Shown: positions 42,870 through 51,942 of the stretch, piece by piece
How the letters are laid out: each line of letters opens with the position of its first letter
How positions within the stretch are numbered: position 1 is the stretch's first letter
From: Bacteroidales bacterium
GTDB lineage: Bacteria; Bacteroidota; Bacteroidia; Bacteroidales; M50B96
NCBI GenBank assembly: GCA_021740905.1
Contig: JAIOYV010000048.1
Coordinates: 1-53,440 of the forward strand
Length of the DNA: 53,440 nucleotides
Direction of reading: 5' to 3'
The notes under the pieces: model-generated
Told to the model about the DNA's origin: nothing
Database searches by the model: none
Seen by the model: the letters and a program-made list of their open reading frames with translations, nothing else
Made by a program: the position numbers and the translations under genes

Positions 42870-43214
42870 TTTTCTATTCAATTACTTTTACTTGACAGAA
42901 AGTCACTATAAATAGTTTGTTGAATTCCATACTCTCCAGTTCCATTATTTTTAAACCACACCTATCTGAAGTTATAATATGATGCTGTAAGATAACTATA
43001 CGCAATATTGACTCTCCAAATTTGCTTTAGTGAAAGTTCCAAAAACAAGTACTCGATAACTTCTTTCACAACTTTTCTCATCCTGCATTGTTACCCCATA
43101 GCAGAATTTATCTGGTGGGAGTCTTTCTAAAACCATTAGAATGTATAATTTTGCAGCTTATTTAGATTAGATTAAAATAGCTGTATTGCTGGCTATTTAA
43201 AACGAAGATCAATA
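42870..43214. other. 345-bp gap upstream of suf; no supported gene
   Basis: AT-rich. On the minus strand two or three short overlapping frames are open (for example LERLPPDKFCYGVTMQDEK near 43020-43150), but none is long or family-like, and the pieces are in different frames. It may be decayed coding sequence. A weak promoter for suf lies at its right end. Confidence 0.4.
43146..43153 (+). promoter_or_regulatory. Possible -7 element of the suf operon
   Basis: TAATTTTG matches TAnnTTTG 62 bases before the sufB ATG. A good TTG at -33 is not obvious, so support is weak. No IscR/RirA-type operator was recognised. Confidence 0.35.
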
Positions 43215-44666
43215 ATGGAAAAAGAACAAGACACCATACTACAGGAAGTAACCGAAAACGATTATAAATACGGCTTCACCAGTGATATTGAATCTGACTC
43301 GATACCGAAGGGCCTGAACGAAGATGTGGTGCGGCTTATTTCGGCCAAGAAAAACGAACCGGAATGGTTGCTCGAATACCGGTTGAAAGCTTTCGCCTAT
43401 TGGAAAGGCTTGAAAGCTGCTCCGCAATGGGCACACCTAAAATTGCCCGAAATAAACTATCAAGATATTATCTATTATTCGGCCCCAAAGCAAAGAGCAA
43501 AGCTCAACAGCCTCGATGAGGTAGACCCTGAATTACTGGCAACCTTCAACAAGCTGGGCATCCCCCTCGATGAACAAAAAATAATGTCAGGCGTGGCTGT
43601 TGATGCGGTGATGGATAGTGTATCGGTGAAAACCACCTACAAGAAAACCCTGGCCGAATTGGGCATTATCTTCTGCTCGTTTAGCGAAGCCGTGCAGGAT
43701 TACCCCGACCTGGTAAAGAAATTTCTGGGCACTGTTGTTCCCTACCGCGATAATTATTTTGCAGCCCTCAACTCGGCAGTTTTCAGCGATGGGTCGTTTT
43801 GCTATATCCCCAAAGGGGTACGTTGCCCTATGGAACTATCTACCTATTTCAGGATAAATGCAGCCAACACAGGCCAGTTCGAGCGTACTTTAATTGTGGC
43901 CGACGATGCTTCGTATGTTAGTTACCTCGAAGGTTGCACCGCACCCCAGCGCGACGAGAACCAACTCCATGCGGCCATTGTCGAAATTATTGCCCTCGAA
44001 AATGCCCAGGTCAAATACTCGACTGTACAGAACTGGTATCCCGGTGACAAAAACGGAAAAGGTGGGATTTATAATTTCGTGACCAAACGGGGTATCTGTA
44101 AAGGCCGTAATTCTAAGATATCCTGGACACAGGTTGAGACAGGATCAGCTATTACCTGGAAATACCCAAGTTGCATTTTGCGGGGCGACAATTCGGTGGC
44201 CGAGTTTTATTCGGTGGCTGTGACTAATAATTTTCAACAGGCCGATACCGGCACAAAGATGATCCATATTGGAAAAAACTCGAAAAGCACGATTATCTCA
44301 AAGGGAATATCCGCAGGCAAAAGCCAGAACAGCTACAGGGGCTTGGTACGGGTCACAAAAAATGCAGCAAATGCCCGCAACTTCTCGCAATGCGATTCCT
44401 TGTTGTTAGGCGACAAATGTGGGGCACACACGTTTCCTTACATCGAGGTGGACAACAAATCGGCTATTGTGGAGCATGAAGCCACGACCTCGAAAATTGG
44501 GGAAGATCAGATATTTTATTGCAACCAGCGTGGCATAGCCACCGAAGATGCAATCGGGCTGATCGTAAACGGCTATGCCAAAGAAGTGCTCAACCAGTTG
44601 CCCATGGAATTTGCCGTGGAAGCACAGAAGTTGCTCCAGATTAGTCTGGAAGGAAGCGTAGGGTAA
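43215..44666 (+). CDS. sufB: Fe-S cluster assembly scaffold SufB
   Basis: 483 residues, full length for SufB. Family blocks are [75 protein letters not shown] (seen as [10 protein letters not shown] and [10 protein letters not shown]), [21 protein letters not shown], and IFYCNQRGI near the end. With SufC and SufD it forms the SufBC2D scaffold that assembles Fe-S clusters from SufS-derived sulfur. It is first in sufBCDS. The 117-base space to sufC is filled by decayed repeats, which is odd inside an operon. Confidence 0.97.
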   Translation: MEKEQDTILQEVTENDYKYGFTSDIESDSIPKGLNEDVVRLISAKKNEPEWLLEYRLKAFAYWKGLKAAPQWAHLKLPEINYQDIIYYSAPKQRAKLNSLDEVDPELLATFNKLGIPLDEQKIMSGVAVDAVMDSVSVKTTYKKTLAELGIIFCSFSEAVQDYPDLVKKFLGTVVPYRDNYFAALNSAVFSDGSFCYIPKGVRCPMELSTYFRINAANTGQFERTLIVADDASYVSYLEGCTAPQRDENQLHAAIVEIIALENAQVKYSTVQNWYPGDKNGKGGIYNFVTKRGICKGRNSKISWTQVETGSAITWKYPSCILRGDNSVAEFYSVAVTNNFQQADTGTKMIHIGKNSKSTIISKGISAGKSQNSYRGLVRVTKNAANARNFSQCDSLLLGDKCGAHTFPYIEVDNKSAIVEHEATTSKIGEDQIFYCNQRGIATEDAIGLIVNGYAKEVLNQLPMEFAVEAQKLLQISLEGSVG

Positions 44667-44783
44667 AACAGTTGAGTAGTTGAGTAAGTTAATTGAGTTG
44701 AGTAGTTAGAAATTAGAAATTGGAAATTGGGAACTCAGAACTTTGAACTTTGAACTGGGAACTTTTTATAACTAATATTGAAA
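44667..44783. repeat. GAGTAGTT and GAACTTTGAACT tract between sufB and sufC
   Basis: Decayed tandem units: GTTGAGTAGTTGAGTAAGTT, then GAAATTAGAAATTGGAAATT, then CTCAGAACTTTGAACTTTGA. The tract separates two genes that are normally tightly spaced. Confidence 0.65.
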
Positions 44784-45545
44784 ATGTTACATATTAAAAA
44801 CCTACATGCCTCGATTGATGGCAAGGAAATATTAAGAGGGATTAACCTGGATGTGAACCCAGGAGAGATCCATGCGATTATGGGCCCAAATGGTTCGGGC
44901 AAGAGCACCTTGGCTTCAGTGCTTACGGGTCGGGATATATTTGAAGTGACTGATGGCGAAATTACGTTTGAAGGCGTGAACCTTTTCGACCTGAACCCGG
45001 AAGACCGTTCGCGTAGTGGGATTTTCCTGGGGTTTCAATACCCCATCGAAATACCGGGTGTAAGCATGGTGAATTTCATGAAAACCGCCGTGAACGAGCA
45101 CCGCAAATTCAGAGGGCAAAAAGCAATGACTGCCGGGGAGTTCCTGCAACTGATGCGCGACAAAAAGGCTTTGGTGGAAATTGACTCCAGGTTGACGAAC
45201 CGCTCGGTAAACGAAGGCTTTTCGGGCGGCGAAAAAAAGAAAAACGAGATTTTCCAAATGGCCATGCTCGAACCAAAACTGGCCATTCTCGACGAGACCG
45301 ATTCGGGCCTTGATATTGACGCCTTGCGCATAGTGGCCAATGGCGTGAACAAACTGAAACGCCCCGATAATGCCACCATCGTGATTACCCACTACCAGCG
45401 CTTGCTCGATTACATTGTGCCTGACTTTGTGCACGTGCTTTACAATGGGCAAATTGTTCTGTCGGCAGGCAAAGAGCTTGCCCTCGAACTGGAAGAAAAA
45501 GGCTACGACTGGATAAAAAAAGAAGTGGATCAGGTACAGATTTAA
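44784..45545 (+). CDS. sufC: Fe-S assembly ATPase SufC
   Basis: 253 residues from the ATG at 44784; a TTG two codons earlier is in frame but weaker. ABC ATPase motifs are Walker A GPNGSGKSTLASVLTG, Q-loop GFQYPIEIPGV, signature NEGFSGGEKKKNEIFQMAML, Walker B LAILDETDSGLDIDAL, and the switch ITHYQRLLDYI. The SGGEKKKNE form is specific to SufC. It drives conformational change in the SufBC2D scaffold. sufD starts 35 bases after its stop. Confidence 0.97.
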   Translation: MLHIKNLHASIDGKEILRGINLDVNPGEIHAIMGPNGSGKSTLASVLTGRDIFEVTDGEITFEGVNLFDLNPEDRSRSGIFLGFQYPIEIPGVSMVNFMKTAVNEHRKFRGQKAMTAGEFLQLMRDKKALVEIDSRLTNRSVNEGFSGGEKKKNEIFQMAMLEPKLAILDETDSGLDIDALRIVANGVNKLKRPDNATIVITHYQRLLDYIVPDFVHVLYNGQIVLSAGKELALELEEKGYDWIKKEVDQVQI

Positions 45546-45580
45546 CACTTCAACAGGTATCAATTTAAATTGAAACGAAT

Positions 45581-46948
45581 ATGAGCTTTATAGCGAAAAT
45601 GTTGGATGTAAAAGAAGAATTGCTGGAGCTTTACGAAGCAAATAGCGATACGCTGAACCTAAATTCATCGGAGGTGATGAACGGGTTCAGGGAGGAAGCT
45701 ATCATGCAATTCCGAAAAAAAGGCATCCCAACACGCAAAAACGAAGACTATAAATACACTGAACTTGAACCCGTTTTTCAGAAAGATTACAAATATCGCT
45801 TTGCGCCAAAGAAAATTACTTTTGCCGTCGATGATATTTTTAAATGCGATGTGCCTGAGCTTGACACCAAAATCCTAATTCTCTTGAACGGCTGGTTTAT
45901 TTCAGACGAAGCACAATTGCAGGAACTCGACAATGGGGTAATTATCGGAAGCCTTGCCGAGGCAGCCAAACAATACCCCGATTTGGTGGGCGAGCATTAT
46001 GGGCAACATGCCAAAACATCAATAGATGGTCTGGTGGCACTGAACACAGCTTTTGCCCAGGATGGTATTTTTATTTACGTGCCTAAAAATGTGGTTGTGG
46101 CTCACGACATCCAAATCATCAATATCCTGTTGGATGATGAAAGCCTGATTGTGCAGCACCGCAACTTGTTTATCATGGAAGAGAACAGCGAGGCTAAACT
46201 TGTGATCTGCGACCATACTTTATCGGAAAGCGAATTTTTAACCAACTCGGTGACCGAGATTGTGGCCAAATCCAATTCTCGCCTCGATATTGTAAAGATG
46301 CAAAACGAGCACAACAAAGCCACCCAGCTTTCGTCAACCTTTATTTCGCAGAAGCGGAGCAGCAACGTGTCTACTAATATTATCAGTTTGCACGGTGGCA
46401 TGATCCGCAACAATGTTCAGGTTGTGATGGAAGAGGAAGGTTGTGAGAACAGTACTTTCGGCTTATTCCTTGTTGATAAAAAACAACACGTCTCGAACCA
46501 TACCATTGTTGAACATGCCAGCCCCAATTGCCGGAGCACCCAAAAATTCAAAGGGGTGCTCGACGATCAGGGAACTGGGGCTTTCAACGGAAGAATCCTG
46601 GTACACCCCGATGCCCAAAAAACCGAGGCTTTCCAAAGCAACAACAACATACTGCTTACCGACGAGGCGACCATGAATACCAAGCCCATGCTTGAGATTT
46701 ATGCCGATGATGTAAAATGCAGTCATGGGGCCACCGTGGGTCAATTAGATGAGGACGCTTTATTTTATCTTCGCACCCGGGGGATTGGACAGCGCGAAGC
46801 CCGGCTTATGCTGATGTTTGCCTTTGCGTATGAGATTATAGGAGAAATAAAGGTGATACCTTTGCGCGACCGGGTAAACGATCTGGTCGAAAAGCGTTTG
46901 TGTGGGGAGCTTTCGCGGTGCAACAACTGTGCGATGCACTGTGGATAA
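45581..46948 (+). CDS. sufD: Fe-S assembly scaffold SufD
   Basis: 455 residues. Blocks are KKGIPTRKNEDYKYTELEP, a central beta-helix of SufB/D type with LVALNTAFAQDGIFIYVPKNV, and the end VKCSHGATVGQLDEDALFYLRTRGIGQREARLML, where the His of KCSHGATVG contributes to the cluster-forming interface with SufB. A short Cys-bearing tail (CNNCAMHCG) follows. It pairs with SufB in the SufBC2D scaffold. Its stop is followed by a 288-base gap with repeats before sufS, so sufS may be partly separate. Confidence 0.96.
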   Translation: MSFIAKMLDVKEELLELYEANSDTLNLNSSEVMNGFREEAIMQFRKKGIPTRKNEDYKYTELEPVFQKDYKYRFAPKKITFAVDDIFKCDVPELDTKILILLNGWFISDEAQLQELDNGVIIGSLAEAAKQYPDLVGEHYGQHAKTSIDGLVALNTAFAQDGIFIYVPKNVVVAHDIQIINILLDDESLIVQHRNLFIMEENSEAKLVICDHTLSESEFLTNSVTEIVAKSNSRLDIVKMQNEHNKATQLSSTFISQKRSSNVSTNIISLHGGMIRNNVQVVMEEEGCENSTFGLFLVDKKQHVSNHTIVEHASPNCRSTQKFKGVLDDQGTGAFNGRILVHPDAQKTEAFQSNNNILLTDEATMNTKPMLEIYADDVKCSHGATVGQLDEDALFYLRTRGIGQREARLMLMFAFAYEIIGEIKVIPLRDRVNDLVEKRLCGELSRCNNCAMHCG

Positions 46949-46984
46949 ATGACTAATGATTATTGATGAAAGAGATTAAAATTT

Positions 46985-47062
46985 GGTAAAATTGAAACTC
47001 AGAACTCTTAAAATCAGAGCTTTGAACTCTTTCAACTTTTTGTTTTGAACTATTTAACAAAT
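46985..47062. repeat. AACT-rich tract between sufD and sufS
   Basis: Decayed units of the type CTCAGAACTCTTAAAATCAG and GAACTCTTTCAACTTTTTGT, like the tracts at 13370, 29400 and 44667. Confidence 0.6.
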
Positions 47063-47136
47063 ATTTACATGAAAAATGACAACTTTTTTATTTAACAACG
47101 TATATATTGTCGAACTAATTTAGCCTTCGGGCTGGG

Positions 47137-47220
47137 TTTAGAATGAGAAGGGGGGTATAGTTAATTTAATTCTTACACCCTACCTAGAATGATCAGCTTT
47201 CCCCCTCCTTCTCGTCTAAA
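47137..47220. repeat. Imperfect inverted repeat at the sufS 5' end
   Basis: TTTAGAATGAGAAGGGGGG at 47137-47155 pairs with CCCCCTCCTTCTCGTCTAAA at 47201-47220 (about 17 pairs, with a bulge). The loop is 45 bases. It spans the ATG at 47189, which makes that start doubtful and favours the GTG at 47237. It looks like a small MITE remnant. A second small hairpin, AGCC-TTCG-GGCT, is just upstream. Confidence 0.55.
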
Positions 47221-47236
47221 AAAATCAACTACTACC

Positions 47237-48457
47237 GTGAAACCAAACCTACATCAAATACGGAGCGATTTCCCCATATTATCTCAAAAGGTATATGGCA
47301 AAGACATTGTTTACTTCGATAATGCCGCAACTACCCAAAAGCCCAAACAGGTTATTGAGGCCATCTTAAATTTCTATTCCAACACCAATAGCAATATCCA
47401 TAGGGGCGTTCATTACCTAAGCGAAAAATCGACCGAGGCTTACGAAAATGCGCGTAAAACTGTACAGGCATATATCGGGGCCAAACACCTACACGAGATC
47501 GTGTTTACGGCCGGGACTACTGCCGGGATAAATGCTGTAGCTTTCTCGTTTGGTGAGCGGTTTGTGAAGGCTGATGACGAAATCCTAATCACCCACATGG
47601 AGCATCATGCCAACATTGTTCCCTGGCAAATGCTAGCCGAACGCAAAGGGGCGAAATTGAAAGTTGCCCCAATAAACCAAAACGGCGAATTGATTTTGGA
47701 TGAACTGGAAAAGCTATTCACACCCAAGACAAAAATCCTTGCCATTTCGCAAGTGTCCAATTCGCTTGGCACGGTGAACCCAATCAAAGAAATAATCCAG
47801 ATAGCCCATGATAAGGGTATCCCTGTGCTTGTCGATGGTGCCCAAGCCATTCAGCACGGCAAAGTAGACGTACAGGATTTGAATGCCGATTTTTATGTTT
47901 TCAGTGGGCATAAAATTTATGGCCCAACCGGGATTGGTGTCCTGTATGGGAAAGAAAAGTGGCTGGAACAAATGCCTCCTTATCAAGGTGGGGGCGACAT
48001 GATAAAACATGTGACTTTTGAAAAGACCACCTACAACGAACTGCCATTCAAATTCGAGGCCGGGACTATAAATTATGTAGGGGCTGTGGGATTGGATGCT
48101 GCCATTGAATATGTCGAGAGTATCGGGCTTGAATTCATCGAGAGTTACGAGAAAGAGCTGCTTACCTATGCTACCGAAAAACTCTTAAGAATAGATGGCC
48201 TGCGGATATTTGGGACAGCCAAAAACAAAATAGCAGTCACCTCATTTTTGTTGGAAGGCATCCACCAGTTCGATGTTGGGATGGTGTTGGACAAAATGGG
48301 CATTGCCGTCCGCACCGGGACCCACTGCACCGAACCCATCATGACCTTTTTTGGGATTGACGGTACCGTAAGGCCATCGTATGCTTTCTATAATACGTTT
48401 GAAGAGATTGACCAGTTGGCCGAGGCTTTGGTGAAAATTAAAGTGATGTTTGGTTAG
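47237..48457 (+). CDS. sufS: Cysteine desulfurase SufS
   Basis: 406 residues from the GTG at 47237, giving KPNLHQIRSDFPILSQKVYGKDIVYFDNAATTQKP, the normal SufS beginning and length. The ATG at 47189 would add 16 residues coming from an inverted repeat. The PLP lysine is Lys226 in FSGHKIYGPTG, and the persulfide Cys364 is in RTGTHCTEPIM. HHANIVPWQ and DGAQAIQHGKVDV are further group II marks. It removes sulfur from cysteine for the SufBCD scaffold. No SufE or SufU acceptor is seen nearby, so the sulfur-transfer partner must be elsewhere. Confidence 0.94.
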   Translation: MKPNLHQIRSDFPILSQKVYGKDIVYFDNAATTQKPKQVIEAILNFYSNTNSNIHRGVHYLSEKSTEAYENARKTVQAYIGAKHLHEIVFTAGTTAGINAVAFSFGERFVKADDEILITHMEHHANIVPWQMLAERKGAKLKVAPINQNGELILDELEKLFTPKTKILAISQVSNSLGTVNPIKEIIQIAHDKGIPVLVDGAQAIQHGKVDVQDLNADFYVFSGHKIYGPTGIGVLYGKEKWLEQMPPYQGGGDMIKHVTFEKTTYNELPFKFEAGTINYVGAVGLDAAIEYVESIGLEFIESYEKELLTYATEKLLRIDGLRIFGTAKNKIAVTSFLLEGIHQFDVGMVLDKMGIAVRTGTHCTEPIMTFFGIDGTVRPSYAFYNTFEEIDQLAEALVKIKVMFG

Positions 48458-48765
48458 ATCAATTGGCAGTCGGCAGTTGGCAGTTCCAACGATAACTTTA
48501 AAAGCTTGCTATCATACTAATTCAATCCTTGTTATGCGCTCATATTGTTCTTGTAATGCTTTCAGATTTTCAAAAAGCGACATCCATTCCATTATCTCGA
48601 AATCATCGCCAAGCTTTCCATTCTGGTAATTGCTTCAGGCATTCTCACTGTTCAATGCAAATTGATTTTCATACTGTAACAATTCCGATTAATCCTGTTG
48701 ATCCTTTTCAAACATTTCTGTTCTTCCATATTTCTTTTCTCATTCAACAAATTTACAAATTTCAA
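48458..48765. other. 308-bp gap after sufS; decayed small gene and repeats
   Basis: Starts with CGGCAGTTGGCAGT units, then carries a decayed minus-strand frame described separately at 48512-48679. The remainder shows nothing I can support. It ends in the left direct repeat of the PIN module. Confidence 0.4.
48512..48679 (-). pseudogene. Decayed small protein remnant, possibly antitoxin-like
   Basis: A minus-strand frame reads LQYENQFALNSENA, stop (TGA), SNYQNGKLGDDFEIMEWMSLFENLKALQEQYERI, ending at a TGA. The YQNGKLGDDFEIMEW stretch resembles small Bacteroidota proteins with a GELGD...EW pattern that precede toxin genes. There is no start codon upstream in frame. It is probably the debris of a small accessory gene. 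The family assignment is tentative. Confidence 0.35.
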
Positions 48766-48767
48766 TT
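48747..48767. repeat. Left 21-nt direct repeat of the PIN TA module
   Basis: ACAAATTTACAAATTTCAAT plus one T, identical to 49455-49475. It overlaps the last two bases of the toxin's stop region. Confidence 0.8.
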
Positions 48768-49221
48768 AATGCTTGTCCCTCTTCATAGCCTCCAATATTA
48801 GAAGAATATCGGAGGTATTACAAATTTTATTGTAGCCTTTCGTTTTTAGGCCATTATACAATGCTTTGTCGCCTGTCCACAAAATTCCATTCAGATGTTC
48901 GTTAATCGCGACAAAATCAATATCATCTATGTCAATGTCTTCAACTAGATTCTTTGCTTTATCCCATGATTCCCCTGAGATCAATTCCTCATTAAAAAAA
49001 TGGATCTTTCGAAATAAACGATATTGTGATTCACGAAGTTCACTTTCAGTAAGTCTCGAAGCTTTTAGCAATTTCTGCCAATGCTTTTCGATTTCAAATC
49101 GCATATAGGAGCAACTATAAAATTGAAAATACTCATCTGAGTTGATCAATAAATCGCCAATTGTGCTTTTTGTATTTACAAGTCCGCTAAAAATAATATT
49201 GGTATCCAGCGATATTATCAT
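48766..49221 (-). CDS. PIN-domain toxin
   Basis: 151 residues with a PIN ribonuclease core. The first acidic motif is IISLDTNIIFSGLV. Middle acids are in EIEKHW and EELISGESW, and the late motif is DIDIDDIDFVAINEHLNGILWTGDKALYNGLKTKGY, with several aspartates at the metal site. It is probably a magnesium-dependent endoribonuclease. The start overlaps the antitoxin stop by four bases. The paralogous module at 4536-4921 has lost the second half of this toxin. Perfect 21-nt direct repeats flank the pair. Confidence 0.85.
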   Translation of the reverse strand: MIISLDTNIIFSGLVNTKSTIGDLLINSDEYFQFYSCSYMRFEIEKHWQKLLKASRLTESELRESQYRLFRKIHFFNEELISGESWDKAKNLVEDIDIDDIDFVAINEHLNGILWTGDKALYNGLKTKGYNKICNTSDILLILEAMKRDKH

Positions 49222-49421
49222 TTACCAAACCTGTCTTTGTTTCTTTCCCACCATCCCTTTTTCACTTCCTTTGCCAAACTGTCGATTTCCTCTTGTTTGG
49301 CTTGCGACCGTGCTGTGGCCTCTACATACGACAGATAATCGATTATTCTCTCTATGGCATCTGTCCTGACATAAGATGGTAGTCGGATCAGGATTTCATC
49401 GCTTGTTCTTTCTATCTGCAT
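49218..49421 (-). CDS. Antitoxin of the PIN pair
   Basis: 67 residues: MQIERTSDEILIRLPSYVR, a helix containing YLSYVEATARSQAKQEEIDSL, and a charged tail AKEVKKGWWERNKDRF. It is paralogous to 4536-4739 throughout. It comes first in the operon and overlaps the toxin by four bases. By analogy it binds the toxin with its C-terminal tail; the N-terminal part may bind DNA. No operator was identified. Confidence 0.75.
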   Translation of the reverse strand: MQIERTSDEILIRLPSYVRTDAIERIIDYLSYVEATARSQAKQEEIDSLAKEVKKGWWERNKDRFGK

Positions 49422-49454
49422 AACTAATTCTTAAATCATGTCATTTCTAATCCT

Positions 49455-49475
49455 ACAAATTTACAAATTTCAATT
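49455..49475. repeat. Right 21-nt direct repeat of the PIN TA module
   Basis: Identical to 48747-48767, 708 bases away; the PIN toxin and antitoxin genes fill the interval. The flanking bases beyond the 21 differ, so the exact length is 21. Confidence 0.8.
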
Positions 49476-49709
49476 GTTAATTTTTCGACAAATCGAATTG
49501 TTGCTATTTTCAGATTTTTCCTATGCAAAAGACATTCGGGTTTTCGTCAAAATCCCATTAGTTTAAAAACTACTATTTCATATTTAAGAACGGCAACCTG
49601 AAGATGCAAAGTGATGGAGTCCAATTGCGCTAAAACTCTGATGCGTGAATATTGAGGAAGACTTCGGCAAGTACATCTCCAATTCTCCAACACCTTAGTG
49701 AAAATCAGG

Positions 49710-49759
49710 GTCCTAAGTGACTAATGGTAAAAGGAAAAAACCACTTAGGCACTTAGGAC
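49710..49759. repeat. Hairpin in the gap before YgiQ
   Basis: GTCCTAAGTGACTAATGG at 49710-49727 pairs with CCACTTAGGCACTTAGGAC at 49741-49759 with two or three mismatches around a 13-base A-rich loop. The arms contain CTTAGG repeats. It is unlikely to be a terminator because neither neighbouring gene ends near it. Confidence 0.5.
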
Positions 49760-49930
49760 ACTAAGTAGCACTTTGAACGCTCCAATATTTATCCATTCCC
49801 CCATTATCTTCCCATTGAACTTTTCTTCTCGAATTTAGTTCTTTCATCGGTGATTGATTAAAAGTGAGTTACTTTTGCATATTGATAGTTTATGCGATCA
49901 ATTATTGAAATTGAATAGGAAAAATTGAAT

Positions 49931-51814
49931 ATGAATACGGATACGAATGTCACAACATACAAGCTCACCGACTGGCTGCCCACATCGGTAAAAGAAGCCA
50001 GCTTGCGGGGCTGGGACGAAATGGATGTGGTCCTGTTTTCGGGCGATGCGTATGTTGACCATCCGTCGTTTGGGGCTTCGGTGATAGGACGCATTATGGA
50101 GCAGGAAGGCTTGAAGGTGGCCATTGTTCCCCAACCCAATTGGCAGGACGATTTACGCGATTTTAAAAAGTTTGGCGTGCCCCGCCTATTTTTTGGGGTC
50201 ACAGCCGGGAACATGGATTCGATGGTGAACCACTACACCGCCAACAAACGCCTCCGCAGCGACGATGCTTACACACCAGGTAACAAGGCTGGTTTCCGGC
50301 CCGATTACCCAAGCATTGTCTATACCCAAATCCTAAAGAAATTATTTCCGGAAGTGCCTGTTGTATTGGGCGGGATCGAATCTTCCCTGCGCCGCGTCAC
50401 CCATTACGATTACTGGCAGGACAAACTGAAACCAACCATTTTGGAAGATAGTGGTGCCGATCTTTTAATTTATGGGATGGGCGAATTGCCTCTGCGTGAA
50501 CTCCTTCGTTTGTTAGATCGCGGTGTTCCATTCGAAACTTTGAAAAATATACCGCAGACATCCTTTTTTGTGAATTCTTCGGATGAAATCCCTTTGGTGA
50601 AGAAATGGCAGGACATAAATCTTTACTCCCACGAAGAATGTCTTCAGGATAAAAAAAAGTACGCCAAAAACTTTCGATACATCGAAGAAGAATCGAACAA
50701 GCTGACAGCACGGAGGATCATTCAACAAGCAGGGTCGCGCTTTGCGATCATCAATCCGCCCTACGCCCCCATGACTGAGAAACAGATGGATGCCTCTTTT
50801 GATTTGCCCTTTACCCGTCTGCCCCATCCACGCTACAAGAACAAGGGGCCTATCCCGGCTTTCGAGATGATCAAGTTTTCAGTGAACAGTCACCGAGGAT
50901 GTTTTGGTGGATGCAGTTTTTGCACCATCTCGGCCCATCAGGGAAAATTTATAGCCAGCCGCTCGGAGCAATCCATTATGAAGGAGATAGAGCAAGTGAC
51001 CCTGATGCCCGATTTTAAAGGCCACATCACAGATATTGGCGGCCCATCGGCCAATATGTATAAAATGAAAGGAAAACGCGAGGAGCTTTGCACCAATTGC
51101 AAAAGGCCATCTTGCATTTTTCCGAATGTGTGCAGCAACCTCGATACCAGCCACACCCCCATGAACGATTTGTACAAACAGATCAGGGAAACCGATGGCG
51201 TAAAAAAAGCGACCATCGGCAGCGGTATCCGCTACGATTTGTTTTATGATAAAGACGGCAACCTGCCACCCGACAAGGAGCTATATGCCCGCGAGCTGAT
51301 CAAACACCATGTGTCGGGCCGGTTGAAGGTGGCACCGGAGCACACTTCCGACCAGGTTCTGGATATTATGCGGAAACCTTCCTTCAAATTATTCTATAAG
51401 CTGAAAGACCTTTTCGATAAGGTGAATAAGGAAGAAGGCATGAATCAGCAACTGATCCCCTATTTTATTTCGAGCCACCCGGGCAGCGAATCCATCGACA
51501 TGGCCAAGCTGGCCGCCGAAACCCGTCAAATGGATTTTCGCTTGGAGCAGGTGCAAGATTTCACCCCAACGCCCATGACCGTAGCCACCGTAATTTATTA
51601 TAGCGGCTATCATCCATACACTATGGAAAAGGTGTACACGGCCCGCACCCGCGAATCGAAACAGAAGCAAAGCCAGTTTTTCTTTTGGTACAAAAAAGAA
51701 TACCGGCAGCAAATTAAACAGGAGTTGCAGCGTTTAGGAAGGGAGGATTTGGTAGAGAAGATATTCTCTCCGAAAACCCCACAAAGGTTTAACAAAAGCC
51801 CCAAAGGGTCATAA
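49931..51814 (+). CDS. YgiQ family radical SAM protein
   Basis: 627 residues from the ATG at 49931; a TTG two codons earlier is weaker. The N-terminal domain has WDEMDVVLFSGDAYVDHPSFG and VVLGGIESSLRRVTHYDYW, both YgiQ hallmarks. The radical SAM cluster C-x3-C-x2-C is RGCFGGCSFC (Cys324, Cys328, Cys331). LKVAPEHTSDQVLDIMRKPS follows. A further Cys group (LCTNCKRPSCIFPNVCS) may bind a second cluster. The family's substrate is unknown. It is a large stand-alone gene of ordinary composition. Confidence 0.93.
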   Translation: MNTDTNVTTYKLTDWLPTSVKEASLRGWDEMDVVLFSGDAYVDHPSFGASVIGRIMEQEGLKVAIVPQPNWQDDLRDFKKFGVPRLFFGVTAGNMDSMVNHYTANKRLRSDDAYTPGNKAGFRPDYPSIVYTQILKKLFPEVPVVLGGIESSLRRVTHYDYWQDKLKPTILEDSGADLLIYGMGELPLRELLRLLDRGVPFETLKNIPQTSFFVNSSDEIPLVKKWQDINLYSHEECLQDKKKYAKNFRYIEEESNKLTARRIIQQAGSRFAIINPPYAPMTEKQMDASFDLPFTRLPHPRYKNKGPIPAFEMIKFSVNSHRGCFGGCSFCTISAHQGKFIASRSEQSIMKEIEQVTLMPDFKGHITDIGGPSANMYKMKGKREELCTNCKRPSCIFPNVCSNLDTSHTPMNDLYKQIRETDGVKKATIGSGIRYDLFYDKDGNLPPDKELYARELIKHHVSGRLKVAPEHTSDQVLDIMRKPSFKLFYKLKDLFDKVNKEEGMNQQLIPYFISSHPGSESIDMAKLAAETRQMDFRLEQVQDFTPTPMTVATVIYYSGYHPYTMEKVYTARTRESKQKQSQFFFWYKKEYRQQIKQELQRLGREDLVEKIFSPKTPQRFNKSPKGS

Positions 51815-51942
51815 TCATTAGTATATAGTGAAACCATATATAAATTGGCAAGAAATGAAAATAAGCCCTGGATGGGCGTAATCAATTTTTTAAGTTATTT
51901 TTGAGAGATACAAATTTTGAATTCTGAACAAAACATAAAAAC

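Larger units (their letters stand above)
49422..49930. other. 509-bp gap before the YgiQ gene
   Basis: Contains the right direct repeat (49455-49475) and one hairpin (49710-49759) but no gene I can support. The stretch 49480-49700 is AT-rich and shows nothing recognisable. A likely weak promoter lies within about 60 bases of the YgiQ start. Confidence 0.5.

Noticed and set aside
43014-43160. Minus-strand frames upstream of sufB as a small gene
   Set aside because: Three overlapping frames are open over the same AT-rich stretch and none continues or matches a family, so I cannot choose one.
44916-45563. A 215-residue minus-strand ORF across sufC
   Set aside because: SufC on the plus strand has every ABC motif; the opposite frame is a codon-bias shadow.
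48529-48801. A 90-residue plus-strand ORF after sufS
   Set aside because: It overlaps the PIN toxin and the direct repeat, and is opposite the better-supported decayed minus-strand frame.
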